A DNA stretch of 64,000 bases from a candidate division Zixibacteria bacterium HGW-Zixibacteria-1 (GCA_002838945.1 PGXB01000031.1:1-64000); one strand, 5' to 3'. Shown: positions 9,201 through 17,818, counted from the first letter of the stretch. A program made the numbers and translations. Notes: a model not told the origin generated them from the sequence alone.

Positions 9201-9959
9201 GCCGGGATCGAGAGGATCCATCGAGGCGGCAAAATCCCAGCCGTTGACATCATCAATATAGCCATTGTGGTCATCATCAAACCCATTGTCGGGAATTTCT
9301 CCCGGGTTGATCCAGATATGATCGATCAAATCGTGGTGAACCATATCAACGCCGGTATCGATAATGGCGACCACAACCGTGACGGTTCTGTCCGGAGGAT
9401 TGTCGAAAACTTCTCCGGCGTCGATATCGGCATCGGGCACGCCATTTATGAGCACCAATTCATCATTGTAACTGCCGTAATTTCTAACGACATGGTAATG
9501 CGGTTGGCCGGTGTTATTCAGGCTCCACTGAAATTGATACAATGAATCATTGGGCTGCTCATGGAACTCAACGATCTGGTTGATCTCGGCATACTCGACT
9601 TCGGGAAGCCGGGCATAGGCATCTCGCAGCCCTGTAATATCGGCGCCATCGGCGACAGTCAAAAGATAAACCGAGCCGAATTTTTGAGTTGAAGCCGCGG
9701 CTGAGCTTTTTCCCACGAGCGGCGATATCCCGGTGACGTTATATTGTGCATTCAGGGCCTGGGCTGATTTCAAACCGACGGCGGCCGTCCCCTGTTTTCC
9801 GGGATTTATCCGCGGAACGCGGCTGTCTTTGAACTTGACAATGAGGCTGTTCGGCTGATAAGATGTCGAGGAGGCATCTTCGCCGGTATAAAAAGCCAGG
9901 CAGATTGAATTGGCAAACAATAAAAATAAGAGTGCAAAGATCGATTTCATTGATATCAT
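6228..9959 (-). CDS. Subtilisin-like serine protease with FG-GAP repeats and T9SS-type sorting tail
   Basis: A 1243-residue extracellular S8 peptidase. Order: signal peptide (1-22); fervidolysin-like propeptide (about 35-135, NSLIVKFK start); catalytic domain with Asp201 (IIDTGVD), His263 (FGHGTHCSG) and Ser433 (SGTSMSCPH); Ig-like segments (about 510-680); FG-GAP/VCBS repeats (about 700-1120); and a C-terminal sorting domain (LLQNYPNPFNPSTTIEY ... ASGIYFYRI ... KMLLLK). All triad residues are present, so it should be active after export. ATG at 9959 has AGGGAG 7 bases upstream; a second ATG three codons on is less well spaced. Its own promoter lies at 10053-10081. Probable job: digestion of outside protein, or processing of other surface proteins. 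Confidence 0.9.
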   Translation of the reverse strand: MISMKSIFALLFLLFANSICLAFYTGEDASSTSYQPNSLIVKFKDSRVPRINPGKQGTAAVGLKSAQALNAQYNVTGISPLVGKSSAAASTQKFGSVYLLTVADGADITGLRDAYARLPEVEYAEINQIVEFHEQPNDSLYQFQWSLNNTGQPHYHVVRNYGSYNDELVLINGVPDADIDAGEVFDNPPDRTVTVVVAIIDTGVDMVHHDLIDHIWINPGEIPDNGFDDDHNGYIDDVNGWDFAASMDPLDPGDNDPTDNFGHGTHCSGIIAGVANNIIGMAGVAEDCRIMGLKFDPLPLVSRIAAAIIYAADNGAEVINMSFGFNYRSDLIEDAIEYARDKGVIMCASSGNEGTYSLVYPAGYAATITVGASNDSDQVATFSTYGSHLDLVAPGLSILSLRAGKTDMYATGYPYEPKVHIVDSLYYMASGTSMSCPHVVGTAAVLRAVSPGITADRVKQILQQTADDIVDPYGVGWNLPGFDQYSGYGRLNLYHAMQALPKIRAKISSPRYNEIVSGNVEIRGIADGADFTGYTLEIGSGDNPDTWTEIYSATDSVTDGTLVFLNTIGLSGRQTLRLTVGGENISYVSFFVANDTQAMLTSPTDGQTVANFVAIKGSAAAPAFSHAVLEYKPDTSANAWTLIDTFTVPVFDDVLGGWFLESVPTGNYDLRLSVYSYGILLVADTVSVMVQSIFETDRAWKADLVAYPTIVPTYCDFDNDGANEILTGTSSEIMVFNLDGTLKTEGMPDFPRNNYMIPIAIGNLDDDGVDDIVAVGYDPPKVYCYRSTEGNTENYLGIFPPVGNFYRTEHEFPKVMLKDIDNDGRDEIHVFVYNGYLSETFLFESNGDFIRKFDYFSESLPLDLDGDRTDEFYAASRSFGMIWQIDYATGTVTDSLLIEMNGSSFNCAGMSGYDIDNDDQYELIVYGYYQDFGYWIYAFDGGLNLIDGWPHNMGVDAYEVPTDPIFADIDDDSEPEYMTTFFDISNSYILVWNLDGSSYLSSSPNGSFVSTPEPSVLNMLLLADMNGDGSPDIVACANNDLFNTYEPQRIYAWDNQGRQLDGFPLIISIGTFTSDRFTPATGDIDGDGNVDLTIATPDSVQIFVNFPGATYDVCSNPVPFWRYNRKMNNCAPLPSDCNSTDVTDNENQLLPESFSLLQNYPNPFNPSTTIEYSLPHRTHVVISVYNLLGQNIKTLIDETMPAGKYSVIWDGRDRAGRQAASGIYFYRIKAGEFDQSRKMLLLK

Positions 9960-10052
9960 AATAAAACTCCCTGTGGCATGGTATAAAAGGGTGCCCGGTG
10001 AGGTGTAATTACTTAAATTTACGCAAATTCCCTGTTTTTTACAAGTCCTTGT

Positions 10053-10081
10053 ATAATAATTTACCGAATTTTCACTGTCAG
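10053..10081 (-). promoter_or_regulatory. Sigma-70-type promoter for the large subtilisin gene
   Basis: On the minus strand: -35 CTGACA (10076-10081), 17-base spacer, -10 TATTAT (10053-10058). Each box is 5/6 to consensus. It lies 94 bases upstream of the ATG at 9959 and just past the end of the glycosyltransferase gene, so the protease can be expressed apart from the smpB operon. Confidence 0.6.
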
Positions 10082-10098
10082 TATCTTATCATCATCAT

Positions 10099-11595
10099 CT
10101 ATTTGATTTCCAGTTCCGAATCGAGGGTGTCATCGATTCCCGGTTGCGGAATGTAATAATTGTAGCCGGAATCAATCGGATATATATAATTCGTATCGGT
10201 TCGGATATGCAGGTGGAAATCGCCGAATGATTTATAAAGCCTGATGCCGCTTGAAATGACCAGCTTGTTTCGCGAGAGCATGTGGCTGACATATTTGGGG
10301 GTCGGCGGCGGTGTATTTTTCAAATACAACGGCACATTCCGGTGCAGGTAATAATACCCCCCGCCGTAAAACCATTCGCCGGCGTTATCATATACGCTGT
10401 GGACATTGCCCATATCGTGCAAGTAAAGATATGCCCGGAGCCGCCCGTTCTTTTGAAAGATATTCTGGTCATACACCGCGAATGTTTTGTCATGGTAGAT
10501 TTTGTTCTGAAACGGCAGGGCGGCCATGGAACCGGCGGACGACAGTGCCAGGAACGAAATTGCAAACAGAGCATAAAGCGGGCGGAAATATTTTAATCCT
10601 GTGATGATTTTATCGGTGATCACACCTGCGACGACCATCAAAACGGGGATTATGACATAAATGTGGCGGTAGTCGATCTGATGTTCTTTGGCCGGGATAA
10701 GAATATGCGAAATCAGCAGTACCACAACGATGACCATCAATAAGCGGTTCTCTTTCCATGTGGCAAATCCTCCGGCAATAATCAGCCAGTACAGAAAAAG
10801 CGAAGCATAGGCCAGATACATAAAATATTCGATGCTGAAAGCCGAGCCGACCGAACCGGTCATGAAGAATGACTTATCATAGTGGTAAAAATTTATGTAA
10901 GAGATAAACGGCGCGCCCAGGGTAATGGTTTCGAAGAGTCCGACGAAAATTATGCCGGCCGCGACACCGGCCAGATAGTTTTTTCTGCCCGCCGGATCCA
11001 TTTTGATCGAAATCATAACGATCAAGGCGGCTGCGGCGGGGATGTAATTGAGACGCACGGCGGCCAGAAAACCGGCCATGATCAGGACACGGCGGGAAGC
11101 CGCATTCAACGAAAGAGCAATGGCGGCCATGAAGAAAGTCGCCGCCCAGACTTCGCTCAGCGGCCTGATGGAAAAATAAATTACTTCGTACCAGACGGCG
11201 CAGAAAAAGGCGGCCCAAAGTCCGGCGCGGTGAGAGGCAAGTTTTTTCCCGATATAATAAGCGGAGAGTATTACCGAGAGGGAAATCAGGGACATGATAA
11301 TTTTAATGCCGGGAATATAGATGGCAGGATTATCGAGACCCAGGATTTTGAAGGGATAAAGAAAAATGGTCATAATACCGGGGACAAGCCAGGAGCGGGC
11401 GGCGAGGCGGTATTCCCAGGGGATAATACCATAGCCGAAGACAACACGGTGTGCCTGCTCGAGCACCTGGAAGATTTCGTCGGGATGATTAATATTGTCG
11501 GAAATCAACGCCGTAATAATTCGGGCGACGGCTCCCGCGGCGATAATAAGCCACAGGATAGACTTGCTTTCTTTGTTGTCGGTATGGATATGCAA
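10099..11595 (-). CDS. GT22/Alg9-like membrane mannosyltransferase
   Basis: About 498 residues, roughly ten to twelve membrane helices. The N-terminal loop DNINHPDEIFQVLEQAH followed by FGYG.IPWEYR.AARSW.VPG is the signature of GT22 (Alg9/PIG-B type) glycosyltransferases, which use polyprenyl-phosphate sugars; the Asp-Glu pair is the proposed catalytic site. The sugar and acceptor are unknown; a cell-envelope glycan is likely. The start is awkward: TTG at 11595 lies one base after GGAGG, and no ATG is nearby. It is last in the smpB-amidase-murI operon, 35 bases after the lipoprotein gene. Confidence 0.8.
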   Translation of the reverse strand: MHIHTDNKESKSILWLIIAAGAVARIITALISDNINHPDEIFQVLEQAHRVVFGYGIIPWEYRLAARSWLVPGIMTIFLYPFKILGLDNPAIYIPGIKIIMSLISLSVILSAYYIGKKLASHRAGLWAAFFCAVWYEVIYFSIRPLSEVWAATFFMAAIALSLNAASRRVLIMAGFLAAVRLNYIPAAAALIVMISIKMDPAGRKNYLAGVAAGIIFVGLFETITLGAPFISYINFYHYDKSFFMTGSVGSAFSIEYFMYLAYASLFLYWLIIAGGFATWKENRLLMVIVVVLLISHILIPAKEHQIDYRHIYVIIPVLMVVAGVITDKIITGLKYFRPLYALFAISFLALSSAGSMAALPFQNKIYHDKTFAVYDQNIFQKNGRLRAYLYLHDMGNVHSVYDNAGEWFYGGGYYYLHRNVPLYLKNTPPPTPKYVSHMLSRNKLVISSGIRLYKSFGDFHLHIRTDTNYIYPIDSGYNYYIPQPGIDDTLDSELEIK

Positions 11596-11630
11596 TCCTC
11601 CGAATTTTTTACAAACGAGTCAAATTTAAT

Positions 11631-12494
11631 TTAGAAACGCATCAGACCCGGGATCGTTTGATAGATGTACCGAATCTTCATGGCCCGGCTTTTACCTTCT
11701 CCGGCAATGCCTTCTATTCTCATTTTGGCGAAATTGCCTTCGGCGGTCTTAACAAGGTACGATTCCCCTTCGCGGACAGGCATCCGGTCGACCGGGGGGA
11801 TATCCAGCGTAAATTCCGGGTACTGATAGATGTCCTTTGTTTTTCCCAGTGAATAAAAGTCGGATTTTCTTAAGAAGCCGTTCAGGCGATGCGGCGAGGC
11901 GATATAATCGACACCGTCCTTACTGTAGAAATAAAGATCATTCTCTTCACCGTCGGCTCGAATGGCCGTCCCCAATGCAAAGGAAAAGCCGTCATTCAAA
12001 TCGCTGTACCTGAAGGCAAGGATGAATTCGCCTTCCGGGCGGCAAATGATGCCGACTTCATTGGATGACATCGATACCGACTGGTCGGCCAGGACAGTTC
12101 TGACCGAGACATAGTACTCGACGCCATTATCCAGATTATCGATTGTGATTGTCTCGAATTTATCTTCCGGATCGGTATCACCGGGATAGACCGCGTCATT
12201 GAACGGCTTCGGAGAGCGGGGCGGTTTGCCCTGCCCGTATTTTTCATAAAGCGGTTTGTCGGAGATATAGATATAGTAGCCGGACAGGAGAATGCTGTCG
12301 GGGCAGTCGGTGTTCCACTTGAGATATAGCTGCCGATCATTCGGCTGGACGGTCAGATTCATCGGAGTACATTCGGTCGGTATCAGTTTGGTAATTTTTT
12401 GCGGCGGCGCTCCGCAGCCGACAGATAGTGCAAGAATAAGAATGACAGCGACTGATAATTTTATATGACAATTAATTCGGTTTGTCTTGGACAT
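11631..12494 (-). CDS. Lipoprotein with fibronectin-III-like domain
   Basis: A 287-residue predicted lipoprotein. The signal ends in the lipobox LSVGC (Cys at about 27). Residues 40-150 have a fibronectin type III look (LTVQPNDRQLYLKWN ... SGYYIYIS ... VEYYVSVRTV). The rest is unrecognised, with many aromatic and charged residues. The ATG at 12494 has GGAGG nine bases upstream, and the gene overlaps the end of the M24 peptidase gene by 34 bases, so the two are probably translated together. Likely envelope-located; function unknown. Confidence 0.75.
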   Translation of the reverse strand: MSKTNRINCHIKLSVAVILILALSVGCGAPPQKITKLIPTECTPMNLTVQPNDRQLYLKWNTDCPDSILLSGYYIYISDKPLYEKYGQGKPPRSPKPFNDAVYPGDTDPEDKFETITIDNLDNGVEYYVSVRTVLADQSVSMSSNEVGIICRPEGEFILAFRYSDLNDGFSFALGTAIRADGEENDLYFYSKDGVDYIASPHRLNGFLRKSDFYSLGKTKDIYQYPEFTLDIPPVDRMPVREGESYLVKTAEGNFAKMRIEGIAGEGKSRAMKIRYIYQTIPGLMRF

Positions 12495-13630
12495 AGGAAT
12501 TTGCCTCCATTCTGCGTAACGGCCAGGTCCTCTTCAAGCCCCACATATCCGATACCTTCCAGTTCGATGCCCAGTTCGACGGTAAAGGCGTTATTTTCTT
12601 CAAGCGGAATTTTCGGGGTAACTCCGTAGCGTTTCCATTTGGGACCGACGATGGCGGCGCCGTCATGCACCGAGCGGCCGATTTGATGGCCGAGGGCATG
12701 CTGGTATTCCGGGTAACCGTCATCGGTCAGCATTTTGCGGGCGGCGGCATCGATGGTAAATCCCTTCACGCCCGGTTTGTAAAGTTTTGATGTTTCATCA
12801 ATAATGCTTCTAATCTTGTTGAAGGCTTTGGTCAGCACAGCCGGGGCCCTTGATTCATTGGCCCGTTTGAAATAGGCGAGCCTCTGGATATCGGAGCAAA
12901 AGCCTTCCACTCTGGCCCCGAAATCGATGTGGAGCAGATCGCCCGGCTCCAGGACCGCTTCGGTGGGATGCCCATGCCCGGGGCTGGTTTTGGCTCCGGC
13001 ATTGACAATGGTATCGAAGGAATTAACACCGCCCAGCTTGCGGATGTTGGCGTCGATGATTCCGGCGATTTCCATTTCGGTCAGGCCGGTTTTGATTTGC
13101 CCAATCGATTCGCGCCAGCAATCGGTCGCCATAAAGGCGGCGGCTGAAATCAGGCTGATTTCCTGCGGAATTTTTCGTCCCCGAAGCAGGTAGATAATCG
13201 GCTCCGATGACACGATCCTCTCCGGATATGGCGTGCCTTTCAGATATTCGAGCAACAGAAGGTACATGCCATGTGAAAGGCCGTCGGCGGCGATGTCATT
13301 AACGGAATAATTGAGAGCCAGTTTTCCCGGATTGAATTTTTTGACGACGCGTTTGATTTCTTTGCCGCAATCTTCGACATAAGGTTGCACCGTCCCGAAT
13401 CGGCGCGATTTTTCGAAGTCGGCGGCATCGAAATTTCCGACCAGCGCCAGAGTATCGCCCGTTCTGGAAATAAAGAAAGCGGACTGCCAGACGACCTTAT
13501 GTCCCACGACCAGATCGAGGGCGGGGTCGGCCATCATGCTTGATTCGCGGCAGAAAATGAGCCAGAGATCGATATCCAGTTCATTAAGAATATCAATCGC
13601 TTGTTCGATTTTGGCTTTGATCAGATCCAT
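12461..13630 (-). CDS. M24-family metallopeptidase (Xaa-Pro aminopeptidase-like)
   Basis: A 389-residue cytoplasmic metallopeptidase with creatinase-type N-domain (about 1-150) and pita-bread catalytic domain (about 160-389). The five metal ligands can be placed: Asp in LLHIDFGA, Asp in FCSDIQR, His in ALGHQIGR, Glu in FTVELGIELEG and Glu in VGLEED. Expected to remove N-terminal residues, often before proline; exact substrate not determinable. I use the ATG at 13630, one base after the murI stop (TGATATG) with AAGG upstream. A longer frame to 13729 would run into murI and has no ribosome site. Middle of the smpB-murI operon. Confidence 0.88.
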   Translation of the reverse strand: MDLIKAKIEQAIDILNELDIDLWLIFCRESSMMADPALDLVVGHKVVWQSAFFISRTGDTLALVGNFDAADFEKSRRFGTVQPYVEDCGKEIKRVVKKFNPGKLALNYSVNDIAADGLSHGMYLLLLEYLKGTPYPERIVSSEPIIYLLRGRKIPQEISLISAAAFMATDCWRESIGQIKTGLTEMEIAGIIDANIRKLGGVNSFDTIVNAGAKTSPGHGHPTEAVLEPGDLLHIDFGARVEGFCSDIQRLAYFKRANESRAPAVLTKAFNKIRSIIDETSKLYKPGVKGFTIDAAARKMLTDDGYPEYQHALGHQIGRSVHDGAAIVGPKWKRYGVTPKIPLEENNAFTVELGIELEGIGYVGLEEDLAVTQNGGKFLCPRQTELIVI

Positions 13631-13631
13631 A

Positions 13632-14453
13632 TCAATACCTTGTAATATCCACTCTGGTGATATTGTTAATATGACGCCCCAGAAAACGCTCGGCAATCTG
13701 CGAAAATTTGTCGGGCACATCGGAGACATAGAATTTATGCATCGCCTCCCGGCCCGATGGACGAAGCAGGTTCCTGACCGACAGTACGGCGGCCAGTTCG
13801 CGGGCGGTTTCTTCGGCGGAATCTATCAGCCTGACATTTTCACCCATCACTTTTCCGATTACCGTCTTGAGGAGCGGGTAATGCGTGCAGCCGAGAATGA
13901 GAGTATCGATGTCGAGGTCGAGGAGAGTTTTGAGGTAGTCGTGCGCAATCAGATGCGTCGCCTCTTTTTCGATATATCCTTCTTCCGCGAGCGGCACGAA
14001 CAAAGGGCAGGCCAGCGAAAAGACCTTGGTTTCCTGTCGCCGGCGTTGTATGGCGCGGGCGTAACTGTCTGACCCGATGGTTGCCTTGGTTCCGATAATG
14101 CCGATCCGGTTGTTTTTGGATTGATTCATGGCGGCCTCGGCCCCCGGTTCGATCACTCCCAGGATATCGATATCGAATTCTTCCTGAAGCGTATCCAGCG
14201 CTACGGCCGAGACCGAGTTACAGGCAACGATTAAAATCTTGACCTGATGTTCCATGAGAAACCGGACATCCTGGCGTGCAAAATTGATAATTGTTTCTTT
14301 GGAGCGCCCGCCGTAAGGTGAACGGCCGACGTCTCCGAAATAGACGATATTTTCCCCCGGGAGCAGTTTGAAAATCTCGGCGACCACCGTCAAGCCGCCG
14401 ACTCCGGAATCAAACACCCCGATCGGTTTATTTTGTAATTCTTCATGTGTCAT
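13632..14453 (-). CDS. murI: Glutamate racemase
   Basis: 273 residues, normal for MurI. It interconverts L- and D-glutamate for peptidoglycan. Motifs: GVFDSGVGGLTV at about 12-24 with the first catalytic Asp-Ser, VACNSVSA with the first catalytic Cys at about 79, and LGCTHYPLL with the second Cys at about 190. Its ATG overlaps the stop of the upstream amidase gene (TAATG), so the two are translationally coupled, joining peptidoglycan precursor supply with turnover. Confidence 0.96.
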   Translation of the reverse strand: MTHEELQNKPIGVFDSGVGGLTVVAEIFKLLPGENIVYFGDVGRSPYGGRSKETIINFARQDVRFLMEHQVKILIVACNSVSAVALDTLQEEFDIDILGVIEPGAEAAMNQSKNNRIGIIGTKATIGSDSYARAIQRRRQETKVFSLACPLFVPLAEEGYIEKEATHLIAHDYLKTLLDLDIDTLILGCTHYPLLKTVIGKVMGENVRLIDSAEETARELAAVLSVRNLLRPSGREAMHKFYVSDVPDKFSQIAERFLGRHINNITRVDITRY

Positions 14454-15925
14454 TATTTCTTCTCGTATTTGGCCTTAAATCTTTTAAGCCCGGCATAAAT
14501 AGCCTCGGCGACTTCCTGTCTATAATTTTTGCTTTTCAGCAATTTCTCATCATTTTGATTTGTCAAAAATGCGGCCTCGACCAGAATAGACGGCATGTAA
14601 ACGCCGTTGAGGACGATGAATCCTGCCTGGTCGATACCCCGGGCCTTTGTAAAATCCGATAATTTTGACCGGAATTCCTTGTCCACCATCGCCGCTAAAT
14701 CGGCCGACTCAACCTGAAATTCGGTCTGGATCATATCGCTGAGAATGATGCTCAGATTATCGCCCGACTGCCCGGAATTGTTCGACATTTCGGCCAGGAA
14801 TGATGCGTTTTCGAGCTGGGCGGCGGCGCGGCCGGCATCATTTTTGGCCGGGGCGAGGAAAAAAACCTGGAAGCCTTGGGCGGAGCGATTGGGGGAGGCA
14901 TTGGCGTGAACGGATATATAAACATCGCCGCCGCCATTATTGGCGATGCGGGTGCGGTCCTCAAGGGGGACATAATTATCGTTTTCGCGGGTCATGACAA
15001 CTTCAAAGAGTTTTTCTTTCCGGATAATTTTGGCCAGACGTTTGGCAATATCAAGGACAATTTCTTTTTCCTGTGTTTTTTTGAGGCCGATGGCGCCGAA
15101 GTCGGTGCCGCCATGACCGGCATCGATTATGATTTTATCGATTTTCTCGTCGGGTCCGACGTTGTCAACTTTGTTTTGCACGATCGGAGCCGCCATGGTA
15201 TCGATCATCGATATCTGGATACGGGGGGGATTGGATTGAAAGCGATGGGTGTACTTGCCGATCGGCTGCCGGAGCCGCAGTGAAATCTGGGCGGCTTCCT
15301 CGAATTGGGAGACGCTGATATCTCTCAGGTATTTATTATTGCGACGGCTGAGAACCTGTCGCTGGTTGACGGTCCCGCCCGGCACGGTCACGTTGAGCCA
15401 GTTGCCTTCGGAGATATAAATTTCATAACCTCTCGGCTCGGTGACAAAAATCTCAATAAGCAAACCATTGGCTTTGGGCGACAACGCCAGATCGGTTATG
15501 CTATACCAGTCCGAATCGATTCTTATGCGGCGGGATTCTACATCCCAGGTGATTAACTCGGGACGGATGACATCGAACATGGGAAGAAATATTCCGGCCG
15601 GCACGAACAATGCGCCCTGGCGCGTTTGGACCGGATAAGTGAGATTTTTGACCGAGTCGTCGATTCTGATATACGGCGAATTTATGAAAAAGACGACGCG
15701 ATGTCCCTCAGTTTCCAAAACGGCCGAAATACCGACAATATCCCAGTTAATTCTCTCACCGAGAATCTCCGATAATTGAGAAATCGAAAAATAATCGAGA
15801 TTGAATTCCTCGAAAGATTCTATTTTTTCCAGGCCGCCGGATAGCTGGACGGTGATATCCGAAGCCTGCGGGACAGCGATTGACAATAAAGGTATTAAAA
15901 TTGTCAGGAGTAAAAATCTTCTCAT
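14453..15925 (-). CDS. N-acetylmuramoyl-L-alanine amidase (Amidase_3)
   Basis: A 490-residue periplasmic Zn amidase that cuts the bond between muramic acid and the stem peptide. Signal peptide MRRFLLLTILIPLLSIAVPQA; then a copper-amine-oxidase-N-like/AMIN-type region (about 30-240). The Amidase_3 domain at about 262-490 contains IIIDAGHGGTDFGAIG (Zn His), KEIVLDIAKRL, DNYVPLEDRTRIANN, SVHANAS (Zn His) and the final VEAAFLTN (catalytic Glu). I start at the ATG at 15925 (AAAGAGAT upstream), which begins the signal peptide; the frame is open further up to 15982 inside smpB. Overlaps murI by the TAATG junction. Confidence 0.93.
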   Translation of the reverse strand: MRRFLLLTILIPLLSIAVPQASDITVQLSGGLEKIESFEEFNLDYFSISQLSEILGERINWDIVGISAVLETEGHRVVFFINSPYIRIDDSVKNLTYPVQTRQGALFVPAGIFLPMFDVIRPELITWDVESRRIRIDSDWYSITDLALSPKANGLLIEIFVTEPRGYEIYISEGNWLNVTVPGGTVNQRQVLSRRNNKYLRDISVSQFEEAAQISLRLRQPIGKYTHRFQSNPPRIQISMIDTMAAPIVQNKVDNVGPDEKIDKIIIDAGHGGTDFGAIGLKKTQEKEIVLDIAKRLAKIIRKEKLFEVVMTRENDNYVPLEDRTRIANNGGGDVYISVHANASPNRSAQGFQVFFLAPAKNDAGRAAAQLENASFLAEMSNNSGQSGDNLSIILSDMIQTEFQVESADLAAMVDKEFRSKLSDFTKARGIDQAGFIVLNGVYMPSILVEAAFLTNQNDEKLLKSKNYRQEVAEAIYAGLKRFKAKYEKK

Positions 15926-15935
15926 GAATATCTCT

Positions 15936-16403
15936 TTATAATTTTCTGCGATGTGCCCTTTCAATGGCCCGGTCGGCCTCACGTTTGGCTATTTGGTCGC
16001 GTTTGTCATATTTTTTACGCCCCCGGGCGGTGGCGAGTTCGATTTTTACACGCGGCCCCTTAAAGTAAATGCGCAGCGGTACCAGCGTGAAGCCCTTTTC
16101 GTTGACGGCCCCCAGAAGGCGCCTGATTTCTTTTTTATGAAGGAGAAGCCTTCTGGGCCGCATCGGATCATGACCTTCCTGGCCCGCAAATTCATAGGGT
16201 GAAATATGCAAATGGTAGAGAATCACTTCGCCGCCTTCGACCACGGCATAGCTGTCGGACAGATTTACTTTGCCGGCGCGAAGCGATTTCACTTCACTGC
16301 CCATCAACTCAATTCCGGCCTCGCGTTTTTCGATTATCTCATAATCGCGAAAAGCTTTACGATTGGTGATGATATTCCGTTCTTTGGCTTTTTCTTCAGT
16401 CAT
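15936..16403 (-). CDS. smpB: SsrA-binding protein (trans-translation)
   Basis: About 155 residues, the usual SmpB length. It binds tmRNA and brings it to stalled ribosomes. Motifs seen: NRKAFRDYEIIEKREAGIEL, GSEVKSLRAGKVNLSDSYA, HISPYE, RRLLLHKKEI and a basic tail ending AHRRKL. ATG at 16403 (MTEEKAKERN) matches the family start; an in-frame TTG at 16439 would add 12 residues. First gene of the minus operon and divergent from the nitrilase-family gene. The tmRNA itself is not in this window. Confidence 0.95.
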   Translation of the reverse strand: MTEEKAKERNIITNRKAFRDYEIIEKREAGIELMGSEVKSLRAGKVNLSDSYAVVEGGEVILYHLHISPYEFAGQEGHDPMRPRRLLLHKKEIRRLLGAVNEKGFTLVPLRIYFKGPRVKIELATARGRKKYDKRDQIAKREADRAIERAHRRKL

Positions 16404-16489
16404 TCCATCCAATATAGATTTATACCTTAGCGGTTGCAATTAAATTGTTGTTTTCATAATATATAATGACCTGTATATGGGAGTATTTG

Positions 16490-17272
16490 GTGAAAGTTGC
16501 ATTATTTCAGAACTCTCCGGCATTCGGCGAAATAGAAAGAAACATTGATTCGATGCTGGCGGCCTCGGAGGATCGGGATTTTGATCTTCTTGTTCTGCCT
16601 GAACTGTTTGCCACCGGCTATCAATTTATCAGTGTCGAGGAAGCTTTGTCTCTGGCCGACCCGGCCGGCGAAGGTTTCACTTATGAGAAAATGAAAAAAC
16701 TAGCCGCCGACAGGAAGGCGCTGGTTGTCTACGGATTTCCGGAAGTCGATAAGGGGCGGTTATTTAATTCGGCGATAGCCGTTTTTCCTTATGGGCGCTA
16801 TCATAAATACCGAAAAATCCATCTGTTCAACACTGAAAAAGAGATTTTTGAGCCGGGCCGGGAAGGTTTTTCAGTGTTTGAATATAAAGGATCGAAAATC
16901 GGCCTGATGATTTGTTTCGACTGGCGTTTTCCCGAAGCGGCCCGCCGGCTGGCGCTTGACGGAGCCCAAATAATCTGCCATCCGTCCAACCTGGTCCTGC
17001 CGCACTGCCCCGACGCCATGATTACCAGGGCGCTGGAAAATAACGTCTTTACCATAACCTGCAACCGGATCGGCACAGAGAATCGAACCGGCCAATCACT
17101 GACATTTATCGGAAAATCACGTATTATTGCACCCGACGGCCGTATTTTGGGCGGGCTTGAAGAGAATGAGGTCGGCTGGTTGGAGATGGAGATCGATCCT
17201 CAACTGGCTGATAATAAACAAATTACACCGCGCAACGAGATATTTTCCGACCGCCATCCCGAATTCTATTAA
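16490..17272 (+). CDS. Carbon-nitrogen hydrolase (nitrilase superfamily amidase)
   Basis: 260 residues. The catalytic triad is clear: Glu38 (LPELF), Lys109 (YRKIHLF) and Cys142 (MICFDWRFPE). Cytoplasmic hydrolysis of a C-N bond in a small amide is expected; the size fits omega-amidase or carbamoylputrescine-amidase-type branches, but the substrate cannot be assigned. I choose the GTG at 16490 (VKVALFQ) because GGGAG lies 6 bases upstream and family members start here; the ATG at 16466 would add eight unmatched residues. Divergent from smpB. Confidence 0.88.
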   Translation: MKVALFQNSPAFGEIERNIDSMLAASEDRDFDLLVLPELFATGYQFISVEEALSLADPAGEGFTYEKMKKLAADRKALVVYGFPEVDKGRLFNSAIAVFPYGRYHKYRKIHLFNTEKEIFEPGREGFSVFEYKGSKIGLMICFDWRFPEAARRLALDGAQIICHPSNLVLPHCPDAMITRALENNVFTITCNRIGTENRTGQSLTFIGKSRIIAPDGRILGGLEENEVGWLEMEIDPQLADNKQITPRNEIFSDRHPEFY

Positions 17273-17401
17273 TGAGCCTGTCAGGCCGTCATCGAAACCT
17301 CATATTTTGCCATTCTTTTATGAATTATTGAAAGTTCTTATCAATAAAAGTTCTTTTTTGCCGATAGAGACAGAAGAGAAATGTAATAAAAGGGTGGGTC
17401 A

Positions 17402-17803
17402 ATGAGTTTGAATGAGAAAGTGAAAACGTCAAGAATATTAGTTATCGATGATGAACCTCAGGTTACCGAGATAATCGAGGCTTTTTTGACCAATGCCGGT
17501 CATGAGGTTATTGTCGGTAATACGGCTACGGACGGCCTGAGGAAGGCCCGCGAAAAGAAGCCTGATGTTATTCTTCTTGACATAATGATGCCCGACGCGG
17601 ACGGCTACAGCATCTGCAATCAATTAAAAAGTGATCCGCCGACAGCCGATATCCCGGTCGTTTTTCTGACCGGCAAGGACCGTTCCGACGACCAGGGGCG
17701 CTCGTTCAAGGTCGGCGGCGATATGTTTATAAAGAAGCCGTTCTCCTGCGAAAGACTGCTCGAAATTATCAATATTATCCTGATGTCGACCGCCAAGCAT
17801 TAA
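17402..17803 (+). CDS. Stand-alone response-regulator receiver protein
   Basis: 133 residues, receiver domain only, no output domain. Acidic pair Asp16-Asp17, phospho-acceptor Asp60 (LLDIMMP), Thr in FLTGKD and Lys in IKKPF are all present, so it should be phosphorylated. No histidine kinase is in the window. GGGTGGG lies just before the ATG. The upstream 129 bases contain AAAGTTCTT twice, 15 bases apart (about 17330-17355), possibly a binding site. The partner is unknown. Confidence 0.88.
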   Translation: MSLNEKVKTSRILVIDDEPQVTEIIEAFLTNAGHEVIVGNTATDGLRKAREKKPDVILLDIMMPDADGYSICNQLKSDPPTADIPVVFLTGKDRSDDQGRSFKVGGDMFIKKPFSCERLLEIINIILMSTAKH

Positions 17804-17818
17804 AAATAATTTTTTTTG

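Noticed and set aside
8646-9545. 299-codon open frame on the plus strand
   Set aside because: It lies wholly opposite the S8 catalytic domain of the protease gene, whose motifs are unambiguous. Its translation is Gly/Ile/Asp-rich shadow sequence without ribosome site.
10882-11634. 250-codon open frame on the plus strand
   Set aside because: Opposite the GT22 glycosyltransferase, which has clear membrane helices and family motif; the shadow is Gly/Asp/Asn-rich and featureless.
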